DNA of 64,000 nucleotides from Ganoderma boninense (Eukaryota; Basidiomycota; Agaricomycetes; Polyporales; Polyporaceae), in contig CM035314.1 of NCBI GenBank assembly GCA_002900995.3, positions 1,147,252-1,211,251 of the forward strand. Direction: 5' to 3'. Shown piece after piece: positions 47,060 through 58,261 of the stretch (its first letter is position 1; the number at the start of each line of letters is the position of its first letter). The notes beneath the pieces are model-generated. The model was given only the letters and a program-made list of their open reading frames with translations, made no database searches and had not been told where the DNA came from. Both the position numbers and the translations under genes were made by a program.

Positions 47060-48106
47060 GATAACCAGTTCTGTCGGGCGCGTCTTGGGGGAGAGCCAAC
47101 CGGGACAGAGGGTGTCGAGATGTCGCGGCGGATGAATAGGCAGCTGCGAGGGGCCAATGGCTGCCAAAGATAATATATACGTTAGACAGTGCTTAGAGAA
47201 TCCGACCGCATCGTACGCAGGGCGGATAGGGTACTCAGCGCAGTTTCGTCAGCCACACGGAACCTCGAATACAAGGCGTTTCCGCCCGAACCAAAGCTCT
47301 TTGGAGCTGCTCGGGCCTACTCCAACATGTGTCAGCAGCTTAAGCAAGCGCATTTAGGGGACTTTTCAGCCGTGGTTTTCAGATTGCATCGCCTGAAAGG
47401 ACCATTTCCGAGAGTTTGTTAACGATTTGAGATCGGTCCAAGTGCGTCATCGTCCGGGATTGGTAAGTGGGCAAGTGCGGAGTACTGAGCAATCGAGGCG
47501 GGACTTGCCTGAGATGACGAATTTGTGGAACGTAGACAGTCAAGAACAACGTTTGTCGCACAACGCCGGTGTATGGTACGGTGATGCGTGGTACGGATTA
47601 AGTCTTTTTCGTTATGGGGGAAGCAAGGACGGTTGAAGTTGTGGTCAGCGAATCCTTGGCGCCTGGGTTGCCTGAAAAGGGCTTACATACACAATCTTAG
47701 ATCTCTCTTCCGGATATTTCCGGAACTCTCATCCTGGGCGTTTAGCGAGATGAGGTTAGTCCTGTTTTGCCCTCACATGTCTATGAATACCCGTATAACG
47801 AAAATTGGCACAAAAATCAACATCCAATGGGGCTCCTTTGCGGTAGTCATCCCACACGGCACCTGTGGCTCAGTTTTGGAATTTTTCATTGGTCTAGTTT
47901 CATTCATAACCACAGGCAATGCAGCGGCTGACTTATTCGGCACACTTAATTTCAAGGAAATAGCGTAAAACTGTAGAGGCTGACGCTAATGTTCCATCAA
48001 ACGAGGCAAATGAAGCCCTGATTTTTGTCCGATATCAGACCGTCATCACGCTCACTACTCAAGTTCACGGGACACGTCCTCCTTCTCTTCGTATCTGCTG
48101 TGCAGT
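47060..48106. other. Intergenic, divergent promoters
   Basis: Separates the minus-strand MFS gene from the plus-strand acidic orphan, so it should hold both promoters. No other coding frame is convincing; the middle is AT-richer than the flanks. Confidence 0.4.
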
Positions 48107-50113
48107 ATGCTGGTCATGCCTGGCGGCGTCTCTCAGGATTTCCCAACGACAAACGTATACACACTCGACGCCCATACGGGCAGACTCTCCCATGCGATTG
48201 TGCGCCTTCCCTCCACCTCTGACTCGTATCCCACGAGGGAAGCACCATCGTATGCACTCACACCATTCAACACCGATATCCACATCCCAGCCCTCGGAGA
48301 AGGCTCTCTCAGGATCGTCGAGGAGATCCACATCCGCGATGGGGAGACAGCATACTTTGTGACGAAGTTGGACCCTCGAAGACCCTCTTCTCATGGATTC
48401 GTGCAAGCGTTGGACGCCTGCATTCGCAGTGCGAAACGACAGGTTGTGGAGATGGAACGTTTGGTATGGCAGCTTGAGGCCGTACTCGGAGAGGACGATC
48501 GGTCATATGAAGCGTATGTGACCTACTGTTCGACTTCAGTGTCTAGAACCCGATTTCTCACTTCAACGTCCAGCGATGTAGACGAACCCGAGGACGAACC
48601 CGAAGATGAGGTCATGCCAGACAGCGGCTATGAGTCCGACGACGAGGGGGCTGACGACTTCTGCTGGGGAACAACGCACTGCCTCCCTTCGTCCTACGCC
48701 GACCAAGACCCGATATATGCTCCAAAATCTGAAGAGGGAGAGGTCAGTGCCGCGGCCTCTCCGTCTCTGCACTCCGAACCGTCCGACGAACTCGTTACCT
48801 TCGATCCTCCATCATCGTCCGTGACCTCAGCCGAGGAGCTTGCGCCATCCACCGCCTCTGCAACAGCTCCCACGGTTCCGATCCAGATCGCTTCTCCTTC
48901 TGTCTCTGCTTATCGCTCTGACGACTTCTCCGCTATCGAGGACCGCGACACGCTCGCCGGAGACAACATTCCCCCCTCTCTGGCGCACCTGGAATCTGCC
49001 AGTGATGACGACCCCATCTCCGTCGAGACTTTGCCTGACAACCTGGGTCCTGGGTGTCCTCCAACCGAAGAAGAGCCTATCTGCCTCGCATGCTACGGAG
49101 TGCCCATTCGTCTCCTTTGGGGTGACGAGTCCAGTGACGAGTCTCTCTCCGATCTAGTCGACGATCTTCTCGGGGAGTGCGATCTTCAGTTTGATGATCT
49201 CGAAGTCGATCAGCCCCCAGCCCCGGTGGACGGCCCTGTCCCCTCGCCTATCCTCGCGGCAGACTGGTCGCTCAGCCAATCCTTGGTTTCCCTGGGCGCG
49301 GGCCACGAGGCGAAGGGGAAGGGGCTCCCCGCAGCTGGCTCGACGTCGTCTGTGGAGAGTTTGTTCTCTGAGAGCCAGGACGTTCAGGCTGAACTTGACA
49401 GCGAGTCCGAGGAGGAGCCTTTGGCCGAGACCGTCAAGCGACGCCGCAATGCCGACAAGGCGGCCCAGTCCGACGAGTCCGTAGAAATCCCCCTTAGCAC
49501 GCTCCGTGCGTCGCGAGCGTCGCTGCCGTCCGACGAATCTGTAGAGATCCCTCTCAGCACCCTTATTCCACTGCGCGTGAAGAAGAGACGGCCCCGTCCG
49601 CTATGCGTTGAGAAGGGACGGCCCCGCCCACCAGCAACAGGCCAGCCTGCATCCACGGGCCCCAGCACGACTGTGCAGGGGGAGACACCGACACCACCTC
49701 CGGGGAGGCGCAAGCGCAGGCGCGATGACGAGAAGGAGGAGGGCGAGATCTCCGAGTACGAGACGGACCCCGAGAGCGAACCCGATATCCCACTCTCACA
49801 AGTGCTCGCTTCCCGGAGAAGATCCCAGTCCACGCTGGGCCACGGGCCCCCGCCTGCGAAGAGGCGAAGGTGCATTCATCATGAAGTGGCAGAGCAACAC
49901 CGGGTATCGAGCCGGGAGAGCCGCAGGCCGCGCAGGTCGTGGGTGCACAGGCGGTGGGAGGAGCGGCTGAGGCTGAGGCATGCGAGAGGCGGCCAGGAGG
50001 GCCGGCGTGGCATTCGGATCATGTCGACGGACGAGGAGCTGATTCGTAGGGGGCTGCGTGCGCTGGAGGGGGCTGATAGGCGGCGGGAGGTGCGGCACCA
50101 TGGGAGCGTGTAG
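48107..50113 (+). CDS. Acidic, low-complexity 668-residue protein of unknown function
   Basis: A single uninterrupted reading frame starting MLVMPGGVSQDFPTTNVYTL. The first about 150 residues look globular (DTHTGRLSHAIVRLPS-type strands, then a helix VQALDACIRSAKRQVVEMERLVWQLEAVL). The rest is disordered: long D/E/S/P runs (for example PEDEPEDEVMPDSGYESDDEG), then a basic/acidic mosaic with nuclear-localisation-like clusters (GRRKRRRDDEKEEGEISEYE and PPAKRRRC). A module DESVEIPLSTL occurs twice (about residues 463-473 and 483-493), followed once by a near-repeat KKRRPRPLCVEKGRPRP. A nuclear protein is a reasonable guess; I recognise no family. Its length as an intronless frame is unusual for this genome and supports it being a real gene. 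Confidence 0.65.
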   Translation: MLVMPGGVSQDFPTTNVYTLDAHTGRLSHAIVRLPSTSDSYPTREAPSYALTPFNTDIHIPALGEGSLRIVEEIHIRDGETAYFVTKLDPRRPSSHGFVQALDACIRSAKRQVVEMERLVWQLEAVLGEDDRSYEAYVTYCSTSVSRTRFLTSTSSDVDEPEDEPEDEVMPDSGYESDDEGADDFCWGTTHCLPSSYADQDPIYAPKSEEGEVSAAASPSLHSEPSDELVTFDPPSSSVTSAEELAPSTASATAPTVPIQIASPSVSAYRSDDFSAIEDRDTLAGDNIPPSLAHLESASDDDPISVETLPDNLGPGCPPTEEEPICLACYGVPIRLLWGDESSDESLSDLVDDLLGECDLQFDDLEVDQPPAPVDGPVPSPILAADWSLSQSLVSLGAGHEAKGKGLPAAGSTSSVESLFSESQDVQAELDSESEEEPLAETVKRRRNADKAAQSDESVEIPLSTLRASRASLPSDESVEIPLSTLIPLRVKKRRPRPLCVEKGRPRPPATGQPASTGPSTTVQGETPTPPPGRRKRRRDDEKEEGEISEYETDPESEPDIPLSQVLASRRRSQSTLGHGPPPAKRRRCIHHEVAEQHRVSSRESRRPRRSWVHRRWEERLRLRHARGGQEGRRGIRIMSTDEELIRRGLRALEGADRRREVRHHGSV

Positions 50114-50339
50114 GTGTGAGTGGTACATTCTGTTCGTAGATGTTTGCAACACTGGTGTTGCTGATTGCAGACCATGAGTGCGATGGAGCTGCGTGATTTG
50201 GCCTCCTCAGACGGATAGTCAAGCCCTCCCACGGCGGGCAGGACCGGATATATCGAGGAGAGAAATAGAAGAGATACTGGCCTCCGAGGTTTCCTTGGGG
50301 GCGATTTAGCCAGAGCTTTTGCGCGAGCGAATAGGCCCA

Positions 50340-50800
50340 GTTAGCCAAGGATTTCTCGTGGTTCGTCGGGCGAGGGAAAGGTTAAGTAGCACGTTCCGTT
50401 TCCCGACGCGTTTCCTGGCCCGAAAAGGCATACTTTACATCAAATTTCCATATGCGGGAAAAGGACCCGGCAAAAGGTTGACTTTGTCGGTGATATCCGG
50501 CGGGCGAACACCATGCCTTTCCTCTGCCCACTTTGTCGCATCGTGAAATCCGCGTGCCAGTCAACCTTTTCGCCCACGTGAGATCTCTAGTAATCATACC
50601 TTTCGCTGACGACTTTTTGGAATAGAGAAAGTTATGGCTTATCTTACCTTTCAGGTGCAGAAAAAATCATCTGCCAAGGTTACCTTGGCCGGAACATTTC
50701 CCGCACAGACACAAGTAACCTCGCACAAGGATTTCTCGTACGTTAGTAAAACTCAAGGAAAGGCTGCCTTTCCCGGTCCGAGAAAAGTCTGAGAACATCG
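50340..50800. repeat. Palindrome-rich segment with repeated AAAGG(T) motif
   Basis: Within about 450 bases the motif AAAGG(T/A/C) or its complement recurs around ten times in both orientations. Included are a perfect 11-bp inverted repeat (AAAAGGTTGAC at 50472-50482, GTCAACCTTTT at 50560-50570) and a 17-bp palindrome GCCAAGGTTACCTTGGC at 50673-50689. AAGGATTTCTCGT occurs at about 50348 and again at about 50728. No coding frame is present. It could be a short non-autonomous element or a cluster of binding sites. Confidence 0.5.
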
Positions 50801-51435
50801 CGCGACACCGCGCTGCGCCTCCCCGCCTTCCCCAGCGCCACCCGGCACGTCCCACCGCTGCCCCTCTCGATCCGGTCTCTTCCCTCACTGCGCTGCCTCG
50901 TGTTGCGTTCTCCCACTCCGCTGTCCACGTTTTGTCCCTCGCGTGCCATCCAGTAACGTGCCCGCTGCCTCGTCAATCCCGCACGTCAACCCGCCGCCCG
51001 CCTAGCCCTCCCCGAGGCACGGAAACCCGCACCCGAAGCCTAACGCTCGCAACTCCGCGAGCCTCCTCGCTGCGAGGTGTCGTTCGAGGCTCTTCCCCCT
51101 CGATTCTTCTTTTGTTGTCGCCGCACTGACCACGACGTGTGGCACAGCAGGGCACAGCGTCCTCCCACTTCGTGTGGCGCTCGGCATCTATCACTCCCGC
51201 CTCGCGCCCCTCTCCCTGCGGCTATGAGTGTCGCCCGGTGTCATGCATCATTCCCCCGTGCCACTCGAGGGGCATGTTCGCCGCGCGCTCCGCGACTCCG
51301 CCTTCATGCCCGCCCGGATTGTCCTAGAACGCCTGCAACGCCCGTCGGTGCCACCCAGGGTTGCAAGTCAACCGTGAACATATCGTCATTGTGGCACCCC
51401 ATCTCCCAAGACTACGCCGCGCTGCGCTGCTAGAG

Positions 51436-51990
51436 CTGGGGTGAATGAAGGTACCGCCACATGAGCCTCGCCGCGCCGCCGCACACTCTCTGTTGTGAGT
51501 ACCCGCGCGTTCAAGTGCACCTCGGAACCACGCGCAACGCGTCTTGGGGCAGAACGTGAGCGATATGGAGAACCGCGCGCTCAGGATTTCCGATGGCCCA
51601 CCGCGCTTCTCGGGCGCGAGCTTCTCTGGGTCTCGTGTGCCATGGGGTGAGCGACGCACGGCCACCTCGCGTGACGCCAGAGCATCGTGCATGGCCGCCC
51701 TCCAGTGGAGCCGCTCAATCATGGGTGAATGCGGCGTGCTTCCGCCTACCGATGGTTACCGCGCCGCCCCCGGTGGCGCGGGGTTGTATGTCCAGTTCGC
51801 ACGGAACGAGGATGTTCCTCCGTGTCTCTCCGCGCAGCTGGGCTGAACGAGGGTGCCACTACGCGAGGCACGCGCAGGCGCACTCCCTCTGCTACGCGCT
51901 GTTGTAGATACTCGCGCGTTCAAGCGCGCCTCAGAAACCCGCGCGAGGATGTCGCGACAGAATGCGCAGGTTGAGAAAGATCGCGCCTCC
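51436..51990 (+). repeat. Diverged tandem duplication of about 405 bp
   Basis: The segment starting CTGGGGTGAATGAAGG at 51436 recurs as CTGGGCTGAACGAGGG at 51838, and TGTTGTGAGTACCCGCGCG at 51491 recurs as TGTTGTAGATACTCGCGCG at 51900, with matching flanks. The copies have drifted with small indels (offset 402 to 409). The region from 50800 to 52300 has no supportable gene. Confidence 0.5.
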
Positions 51991-52321
51991 TAGGCACAAT
52001 CTTTTCCGTGTCTTGTGGTGTTGTGCAGGGGCCTCCCTTCTGTCCACGACTGATGTTTGCCGCGGCCCGGGGCCGCTCTGCCCTCCTCCTTGTCGCGATG
52101 TGATTCAATTGAAGTCCAGTGCCTCAGCGCGGTTTGGAGTCCATGTGCAATAGTGTAGAGCGGTGCAATTCACCAACGGTGGCCAGCCACTTGGTCGCAT
52201 TGGCATGGAGTTGCAGTTCGGAGATGCGTGCATATGTTATTACGAACGGCAACATAGAATAGACAAGTGGAAAGTACATGAATGCGAATCAACAACATAC
52301 CCTAACTCTTCTTGTACAAAA

Positions 52322-55300
52322 TCAGATCTCCTCGTCCTCGTCCTCCGACGGCATATCCTTGGGCAGCCTTAAATCGAAGTCCTCGTTAATTATCTCAAGC
52401 CTGCGGATTTGGTCCTCCTTCAAGCACGCCAGCCACACGCCATCATAGCAGTTGCGCCACAAACCTGTGGGCGCCCGAGTGTCTGCTTCTCGAGGCGGCG
52501 CGGTATCCTGGCGAATGCGTGGCCCATTTCCGCCCGAGCCTTGGTCGCCAATAAGCGTATCGCGAGTCTCGATGTTCTCCTTGTCGAGCTCCCTGCAAAC
52601 GCGTCGGAAGGCGGAGCTCATCCATGCGGCACGAGTGATGGTGTAAGTGACAGGGTGCCCCTTCGCGCCGTTCTCGTCGCGGTCTGTCTCGTCGCCGCTC
52701 ATGTGCGCGCCGCTCAGGTTTACAAGGAGGTCGGAGAAGCGACTGTACTTAGTCACCTCCTTGGTCACCCTGAAGCGGCTTTTGTGTAACTGCGCGTTCC
52801 TCAGTGAATAACAGAGTTCGCCGACAAAAAGCGGCGCTGACGTACGGTGCCTCTTCGTGAAACCATCCTGTTCTTCCGTTTCTCCTTCTCCTTGTCGGTG
52901 GCCGTCGGCGGCTCGATTTCACGGCGGTAACGCTTTCGGGCGTGTTCCATGTGGACGTCCAACGCCTCTCCGATGTGGTCGTAGGTGTGGTAGCGCGGTG
53001 GAACTGAAGCCTTCTTGTAGCCACCACCTTGGAGGACGCGGAGTAGGTGGTTGGCGAAGAAGTCACGGGCACTTAGATTGAAGGGGAATTCCTTCCAAGG
53101 GTTGACAAAATCAACGCGAAAATTATCCTCGTCGAAGTACTGCAGGCCGCTGGCTTCGTACTCGAAGAGCTCGTCGTCATTGAGAGGCGGGTTTTGCTCG
53201 GCCATCTCCCTGTAAGATGTAACACCGAGCAGCTTCTTGAGATGCACGCGTACGACGTTCTATGGGATACGCACATGAGAGCAAATAGGACCAAATAAAC
53301 GCAGATAACGTACCTGGAGGTCGGCAAGATGGGCCTTCTCCTTAGCTTGCAACCGTTCCATCTCTTCTAACGGAACGACGCGGTCTTGAGGCGGGAGAAC
53401 GATACGAGACGCCATAGAGTTTGACGGACGGTCCCTGTGGGCCTTGACTCGACGGACTTGAGTACGCCCGGGGCCATGAGACTCAAGGCCTCCCGACACG
53501 CGCGTGACTTTGTGATCGAGCTTCTTCACGGTCTGAAGCATATTCTGTCTGTACTGGGGTTAGTTTCCGAATAGCTGCTGTCGCAGAGCAAGGAAAGCAC
53601 CCACTGCCATTGGCGGTTCAATCTATTCTCCTCGCGCTGAATTTCATTGAATTCGCTGAACTGTTGCAAGAGGAGCATGTAAAAGCCGCCCTTGTCTTGC
53701 GACGGCAAAGTGCGCTCTACTTGTGGGGCCTGACGCGCTCGAGCGCGAGGCGAACGAGGCGGGGCGTTCGCAGCAGGATCCGTGGCGCGCTCCTAATAGG
53801 AGGACATGTATCAGCGGGACTCACATGGCAGTGCAGAAGCCCATGTACCTTGCCCTTCCGGCTCGGGGCACGCTCAGATTCATGGTCACTATCTATTTCC
53901 GACTGTTGACCAGCCGCGCTATGGTGAGACCTTCTGGGGGTGCGACTGAGGTCGTGGTCCTGGAGCGCAAGGTTAGTATGATTCAAGCTTGAAACAGCTG
54001 TCACTCACGTCCGTCAGCTCCATCTCCTCGCCGGTTGGGTTCCCAGAACCTCCAGGGAGAGGCCCTGTCTGCCCACCAGCGCGAGCAGTGTCCCCTTCGA
54101 CGTCCTCCATCCGGTCGTCTTGGTGTCTCTCGTCCATGAGCTCCTCTTCCTCGTATTCATCTTCTGGGTCGCCCTCATAAGCCGCCTTCGGTGGATCAGC
54201 CTTAGAACGACAAATGGATGACACGGGACCTACATCGAACTCGTCTTGAGCCTGTTTTACATAGAGCGACCGTAATTAGCTAAACACAATGATGGGATGC
54301 AACAGCGACGAACGAACCTGGCCTTCGTCCTCGATGTCGACATCATTATCAGCCTCCAGGTCATACTCCATCTCATACTCGTCCTCGCTCTCGTCGCCGT
54401 CACTGAGCTCATAGTCACGGCTACGCTTGTAGTCAGTGCTATCATTGTCGTCTTCAAGTTCATAGTGCACATGGCGGGTCCGGGTGCGTCGCGGGGTGAA
54501 CGGCTGGGCCATGCTATCGCCCCGTGCCTCACGATAGTCATTCCACGCCGAAGTGTTGAGCTACAAATCATGGGATTTTCAGGTCCGGTGCATGAAGCGG
54601 ACGGAATGTACACACACCATCTGGGCGGGCTGCTGTGGCATAGACTGAGAAAACGTGTGGTAACTGGCGACTGGGTTCTGAGGCTGCATAGCCATGGGGT
54701 ACGCTATGGGCGGAGAGACGTGCATGAAGGGCGGGTACAGCCCAGGTTGCTGGAAGAGCTGTTGCTGGGGCATCGGCTGCTGCTGGACCAGCTGTTGCTG
54801 GGGCATCGGCTGCTGCTGGACCAGCTGCTGTGGAGGCATCCCGTGTGGATGAACGATCTGCTGTGGAGGGAGACTCTGTTGCTCAGGAACTCGGGCTCCA
54901 TTGGAATACATCGGCGGAAAAGGGCCCGCTGGCATCTAAGTCCACCCTTGTATCAGCATCCACGGAAATCAAGGCGATTAGGGAGTGTTCAACGCACCGT
55001 TGGAGATACTTGTGGCCCACGAATGCGGCGGACCGGTCGCACAGGTTGGTCTCGTCCTCGATCCCAATGTTCGTTGTCACTCAGGGAACGAGGACTCCGG
55101 ACCGCGCGAGACGACCTCGGCGGATTCAGAAGGAAGGACGACAGACCAGGCACTGGCTGCGCCTTCACCGAGTCGAAGAGCTACGACAGGCGCATAAGAC
55201 ACTAACACTGAACTCGAATGAACGTACGTACGCGCCGTTTCTTCGGCGTTGCCTGCAACTGTAAAGGAAGAGCAGAGGTCTGAGAGGCGTTTAGCTTACA

Positions 55301-56060
55301 TGGTACGCCTGTTCAAGGCAGAGTCACTCACGCCCTCCTTCTTCTTCGAAGACTTCTTGTTGTCAAACTCCTCGCGTCGTTTGACCACGTGCTTGCGTCC
55401 AGCTACCGGCTTCGAGGGAGAGGGCGGTAGAGGCTTGACAACAGAGTCGCCGTTCGAGTGCGGACCGTCGGGTGCGGTCACCGGTAAGATGGTCCCCTTC
55501 GTCGCGGCCGCCGTAGTGCCAGTCGGTGCTCCAGTCGGCGAGGTCGCCGGTGTCGTTGTTTCCGGAGCCCTCGGCGTGTCCGTAGCTGCGGAGGCGAGTG
55601 TCCTGGTGCCCTTCCGTGCGCTCGTACCTGTCGGCGTGGCTCCTGGTGCGGTGGGTCCCGTCGCCGTGGCCGTGGCTCCTGGTGCGATGGGTCCCGTCGC
55701 CGTCGTCGTGCCCGCCGTCGTGCCCGCCGTCGTGCCCGCCGTCGTGCCCGCCAGTGCAGTCGCTGACGAGATGGTGCCTGTCGTCGCCGTAGTGCCAGTC
55801 GGTGCGCCAGTCAGCGCGGTCGCCGGTGTCGCGGTGCCCATCAGTGCGGTCGCCCCCTCGGGCGCCATCGGGGGCCCAACGGGCGCTGCAGAGCGAGCAG
55901 GGTTGGAGGGTCCTTGGTTAGGAATGGGAGGCAAGGGCGCGTCGCGGCGTTGGACCGCCTGAAGGTGAGGAGCGGGGGTCTGCGAACAAACTTGGGGTGC
56001 GGAGGAAACCGGATTGGGTGGGGGATGGCTTTCGGCGCGCGAACTGGAGTTCGAAGACAT
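52322..56060 (-). CDS. Multi-exon protein of a repetitive agaricomycete family, possibly transposon-associated
   Basis: A spliced gene read right to left in about ten exons. Exon 1 (55321-56060) encodes a low-complexity Pro/Thr/Gly/Ala domain (MSSNSSSRAESHPPPNP..., with a GTTAGTTAGTT tract) ending in basic KKSSKKKEG. Later exons give LQATPKKRR; a Gln/Pro repeat (LVQQQPMPQQQ twice); very acidic EDEYEMEYDLEAD and DPEDEYEEEELMDE segments; a helical region (FYMLLLQQFSEFNEIQREENRLNRQWQ); and a C-terminal domain (VHLKKLLGV, DDELFEYEASGLQYFDED, NPWKEFPFNLSARDFFANHLL, SRFSDLLVNLSGAHMSGDETD, TITRAAWMSSAFRRVCRELDK, YDGVWLACLKEDQIRRLE). Proteins with this MSGDETD...W(R/M)S layout are numerous in polypore genomes, often next to Tnp2-type transposases; that recollection is the only basis for the transposon link. 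The last junction (acceptor CGCAG before LHKSRFRVTK) keeps frame. Confidence 0.6.
54758..54823 (+). repeat. 33-bp repeat, two perfect copies
   Basis: Two adjacent copies of a 33-nt unit (54758-54790, 54791-54823) within the minus-strand gene; it encodes the 11-residue repeat LVQQQPMPQQQ, followed by a partial third unit. Confidence 0.85.
55705..55752 (+). repeat. 12-bp tandem repeat, four copies
   Basis: GTCGTGCCCGCC occurs four times head to tail. On the coding (minus) strand it gives the Gly-Thr-Thr-Ala tetrapeptide tract in the low-complexity first exon. Confidence 0.85.
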
Positions 56061-56549
56061 GGTGCGATTCAAGACGTAGGGAGACGGTGTTCAGAGTAGC
56101 TCGCGGGAAGGGGAGCGTTGCACAGAGCGCAAGTCTGGTGAGGGAATTTCTGACCTTTATACACACTACTCAGAATCACTGGCAGACTCACTATGGTGCC
56201 CCCGGGCGGCTCGCGGAACCTCCTCGCGTTCATCCTCTCGCTCCTTTGTGTCACTGTGCCACACGGAGTTCTACGCTGATGCAATGCGGTTTCCTCACGA
56301 GCAGATTACGATACTCGCTATCGCCCTCCATATCTGTCAATCACCACCGTGGGAGGGCGCTCCTTTTCATGAATTGGGGAAAGGACCGCGGCGGCGACCA
56401 AGGCATAGTGATACAAGCGAGAATACATACTCTGTACATTGACACAGGCACTTCAAGCAAGATACAGACTGATGCTAGAGCAGAACTATGCCCATGAATC
56501 GTCGAACAACAATCAGATAATTATGAGGTACTCACCAGCTCAACCCAAC
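56061..56549. other. Short intergenic region
   Basis: Promoter side of the minus-strand repetitive-family gene and 3' side of the minus-strand SUN gene. No other feature is recognised. Confidence 0.35.
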
Positions 56550-57587
56550 CTAAGCAACCTCCTCCCCATGTAGACGAAGACGGCGAAGTCCAGTCAAATT
56601 CCCTCCCCAGTTGCTCCGTATCTCCAGAATGTACAAGCCGGAACTCATCCCCGAGAGAAGTATCTCAGGATGGATAGGAAACGTCTGGATGGGGAATGCG
56701 CCATGGACGTCGAATACGAAATCAGCAAACGGTAGGAAAACGAGGTGCCCTGAGTTGGGGGGCCCTTCCCCAAGGGATCGCTGCCTGTCGCGGAATTGAG
56801 AGAGGGACTTGAACAAGGCCTTGTTAGCTGCGCCATCCACCAAGCCCCAGAGGACCAGTCGGCGAGGAGCATGACGGGACATCGTGCGAGCTGGAGGGAC
56901 GTAATCGATGGTGACATGTGTAGGGCGTATGAGTCGAGACAGCCGCACGGCGACTTGAGGACGATTGCCTGCAAAAAAGCAGCAAGGATGGACACCATCA
57001 TTTTCCTCGAGTAAGTCCTCCGGCCGGCAAGACCACTCCTCCGGCAACGTTGTGAGATGAGTGACTATGATTGCTCCGCTGGTACGCAAGGCGAAATTGG
57101 GGCGTTGGATGGTGCTCCCTAATGCCGTGGAGATGGCTCGATGCACATAGTCGGCGAAGTGAGGAGGAACCCGGTCCTGGGGCGTGCAGTCGAGCGAGGA
57201 CGAAGCGGCGGCGATGAGGGGCTTTGCGAAGTCGATAGCAACGCCGATGTAGAGAGAAATGTGGTGACGGAGACCGATTGTTGTTGAGATGATAAGAGGT
57301 AGGAGGAGAATGAGGAAGATCGTCCGGAGCGTCGTCCGGAGCGTTGGGAGGCATAGACAAATCGATCTACTCGGGCGAGTTCGAGCTGAATGAGGTGAGG
57401 TCGACGGACGTTTGAATCGGACATGCTTGAGGTCTGCTGCTGGATTCTAGTTAAGAGAGGACTGTCGAACGTGCAGACCGCGCAACAGCACACCTGAAGA
57501 CTGGCTGTCGTCCGACTCCTCGAAGTGAGACGCATCAAACACGCTCTTCTCCTTTTTCTTCCTCCTGTGTCTTGCCGAATGTTGCAT
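56550..57587 (-). CDS. SUN-domain (Sad1/UNC-84) membrane protein
   Basis: A short SUN-domain protein. SUN proteins sit in the inner nuclear membrane (or, for some fungal forms, the ER) with the C-terminal domain in the lumen, forming LINC bridges. Two exons, 57492-57587 and 56550-57446, give 330 residues. The start is MQHSARHRRKKKEK; an acidic patch FEESDDSQSS follows. A transmembrane segment of about 18 residues lies near position 65 (TIFLILLLPLIISTTIGL). The SUN domain is at about 130-325: RPNFALRTSGAIIVTHLTT, GVHPCCFFAGNRPQVAVRLSR, PTHVTIDYVPPA, SRHAPRRLVLWGLVDG, VFLPFADFVFDVHGAFPIQTF and YILEIRSNWGGNLTGLRRLRLHGE, matching the family fold in order. The donor GTGCTG is weak but is the one that keeps frame. 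The gene lies between two genes that look transposon-linked. Confidence 0.85.
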
Positions 57588-58261
57588 GTGCCTTCGAGGT
57601 GCGAGAGAGTGCGAGAGAAGTGCAGGATCGGTGGAGAATATAGCAGTGAACGTTCCGGACAGACCGTTGCACAACAGTGGGTGGGGAGGAGGGGAGAACG
57701 CGGAGGAAGCATGGCACAGGCGCTTAGCAATGTGCTCAGCCTCGGGGGTGGTCGGCACTGCTCACCACTGCCTGGGTGGTGGCATCTTCATCACATCTCC
57801 CAGCACCAGCGATGCGTCTATTCGACGGATAAAAGCGTCGATCCCGGTCCCAATCCCTACAATGTAGGGACGATGAGCGCACGCCCAGGACTGGGCACCG
57901 TGGCGCTCTCGCATGCGAGCGGTTTCTTGGGAAGCGCTTAGCGGACGTAATCTCGCACAACCTGGCACAGCGCGGCGCGGCGCGCCTCCTCACATGCGCG
58001 CTCCATAGGAGCCGCGCTCACCCTCAGGTTTCGGTTCCTGCACGCTCGGAGTGTTCAGTACGTACTGACGACCGCTATTATTCACATCCCGCGCACGTCA
58101 ACGTAGCCCATCCTTGCACTACAAGAGATCTGTAGCCTCCGGTTCAAACTTCGACTGAGCCCTCCGAGTCTCGGAGTGTGCCAGTCGCACACGGCGCGCC
58201 CTCTCAGTCTTGATTGGCAAATCCGAAACAGCGAAAACGCCGGCTAAGCCTGGATATAAAA
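57588..58261. other. Intergenic: SUN promoter and transposase 3' end
   Basis: No gene is supported. It includes a 17-bp palindrome (57854-57870) and, at 58117, a single CACTACAAGAG sequence on the plus strand resembling the terminus of CACTA elements and lying 145 bp outside the transposase stop. No matching inverted copy was found. Confidence 0.35.
57854..57870. repeat. 17-bp perfect palindrome
   Basis: TCCCTACAATGTAGGGA, two 8-nt arms around a single central A, in the spacer upstream of the SUN gene. It could be a dimeric transcription-factor site. Confidence 0.6.

Noticed and set aside
54297..55962. Long plus-strand frames of 302 and 237 codons
   Set aside because: Antisense of the low-complexity and glutamine-rich exons of the minus-strand gene; their Val/Pro- and Leu-rich composition is a by-product of the repeats.
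58117..58127. CACTACAAGAG as the terminal repeat of a CACTA element
   Set aside because: Orientation and distance from the transposase stop fit, but no inverted partner (CTCTTGTAGTG) was found up to the window edge, so it may be chance. It is kept only as a note.
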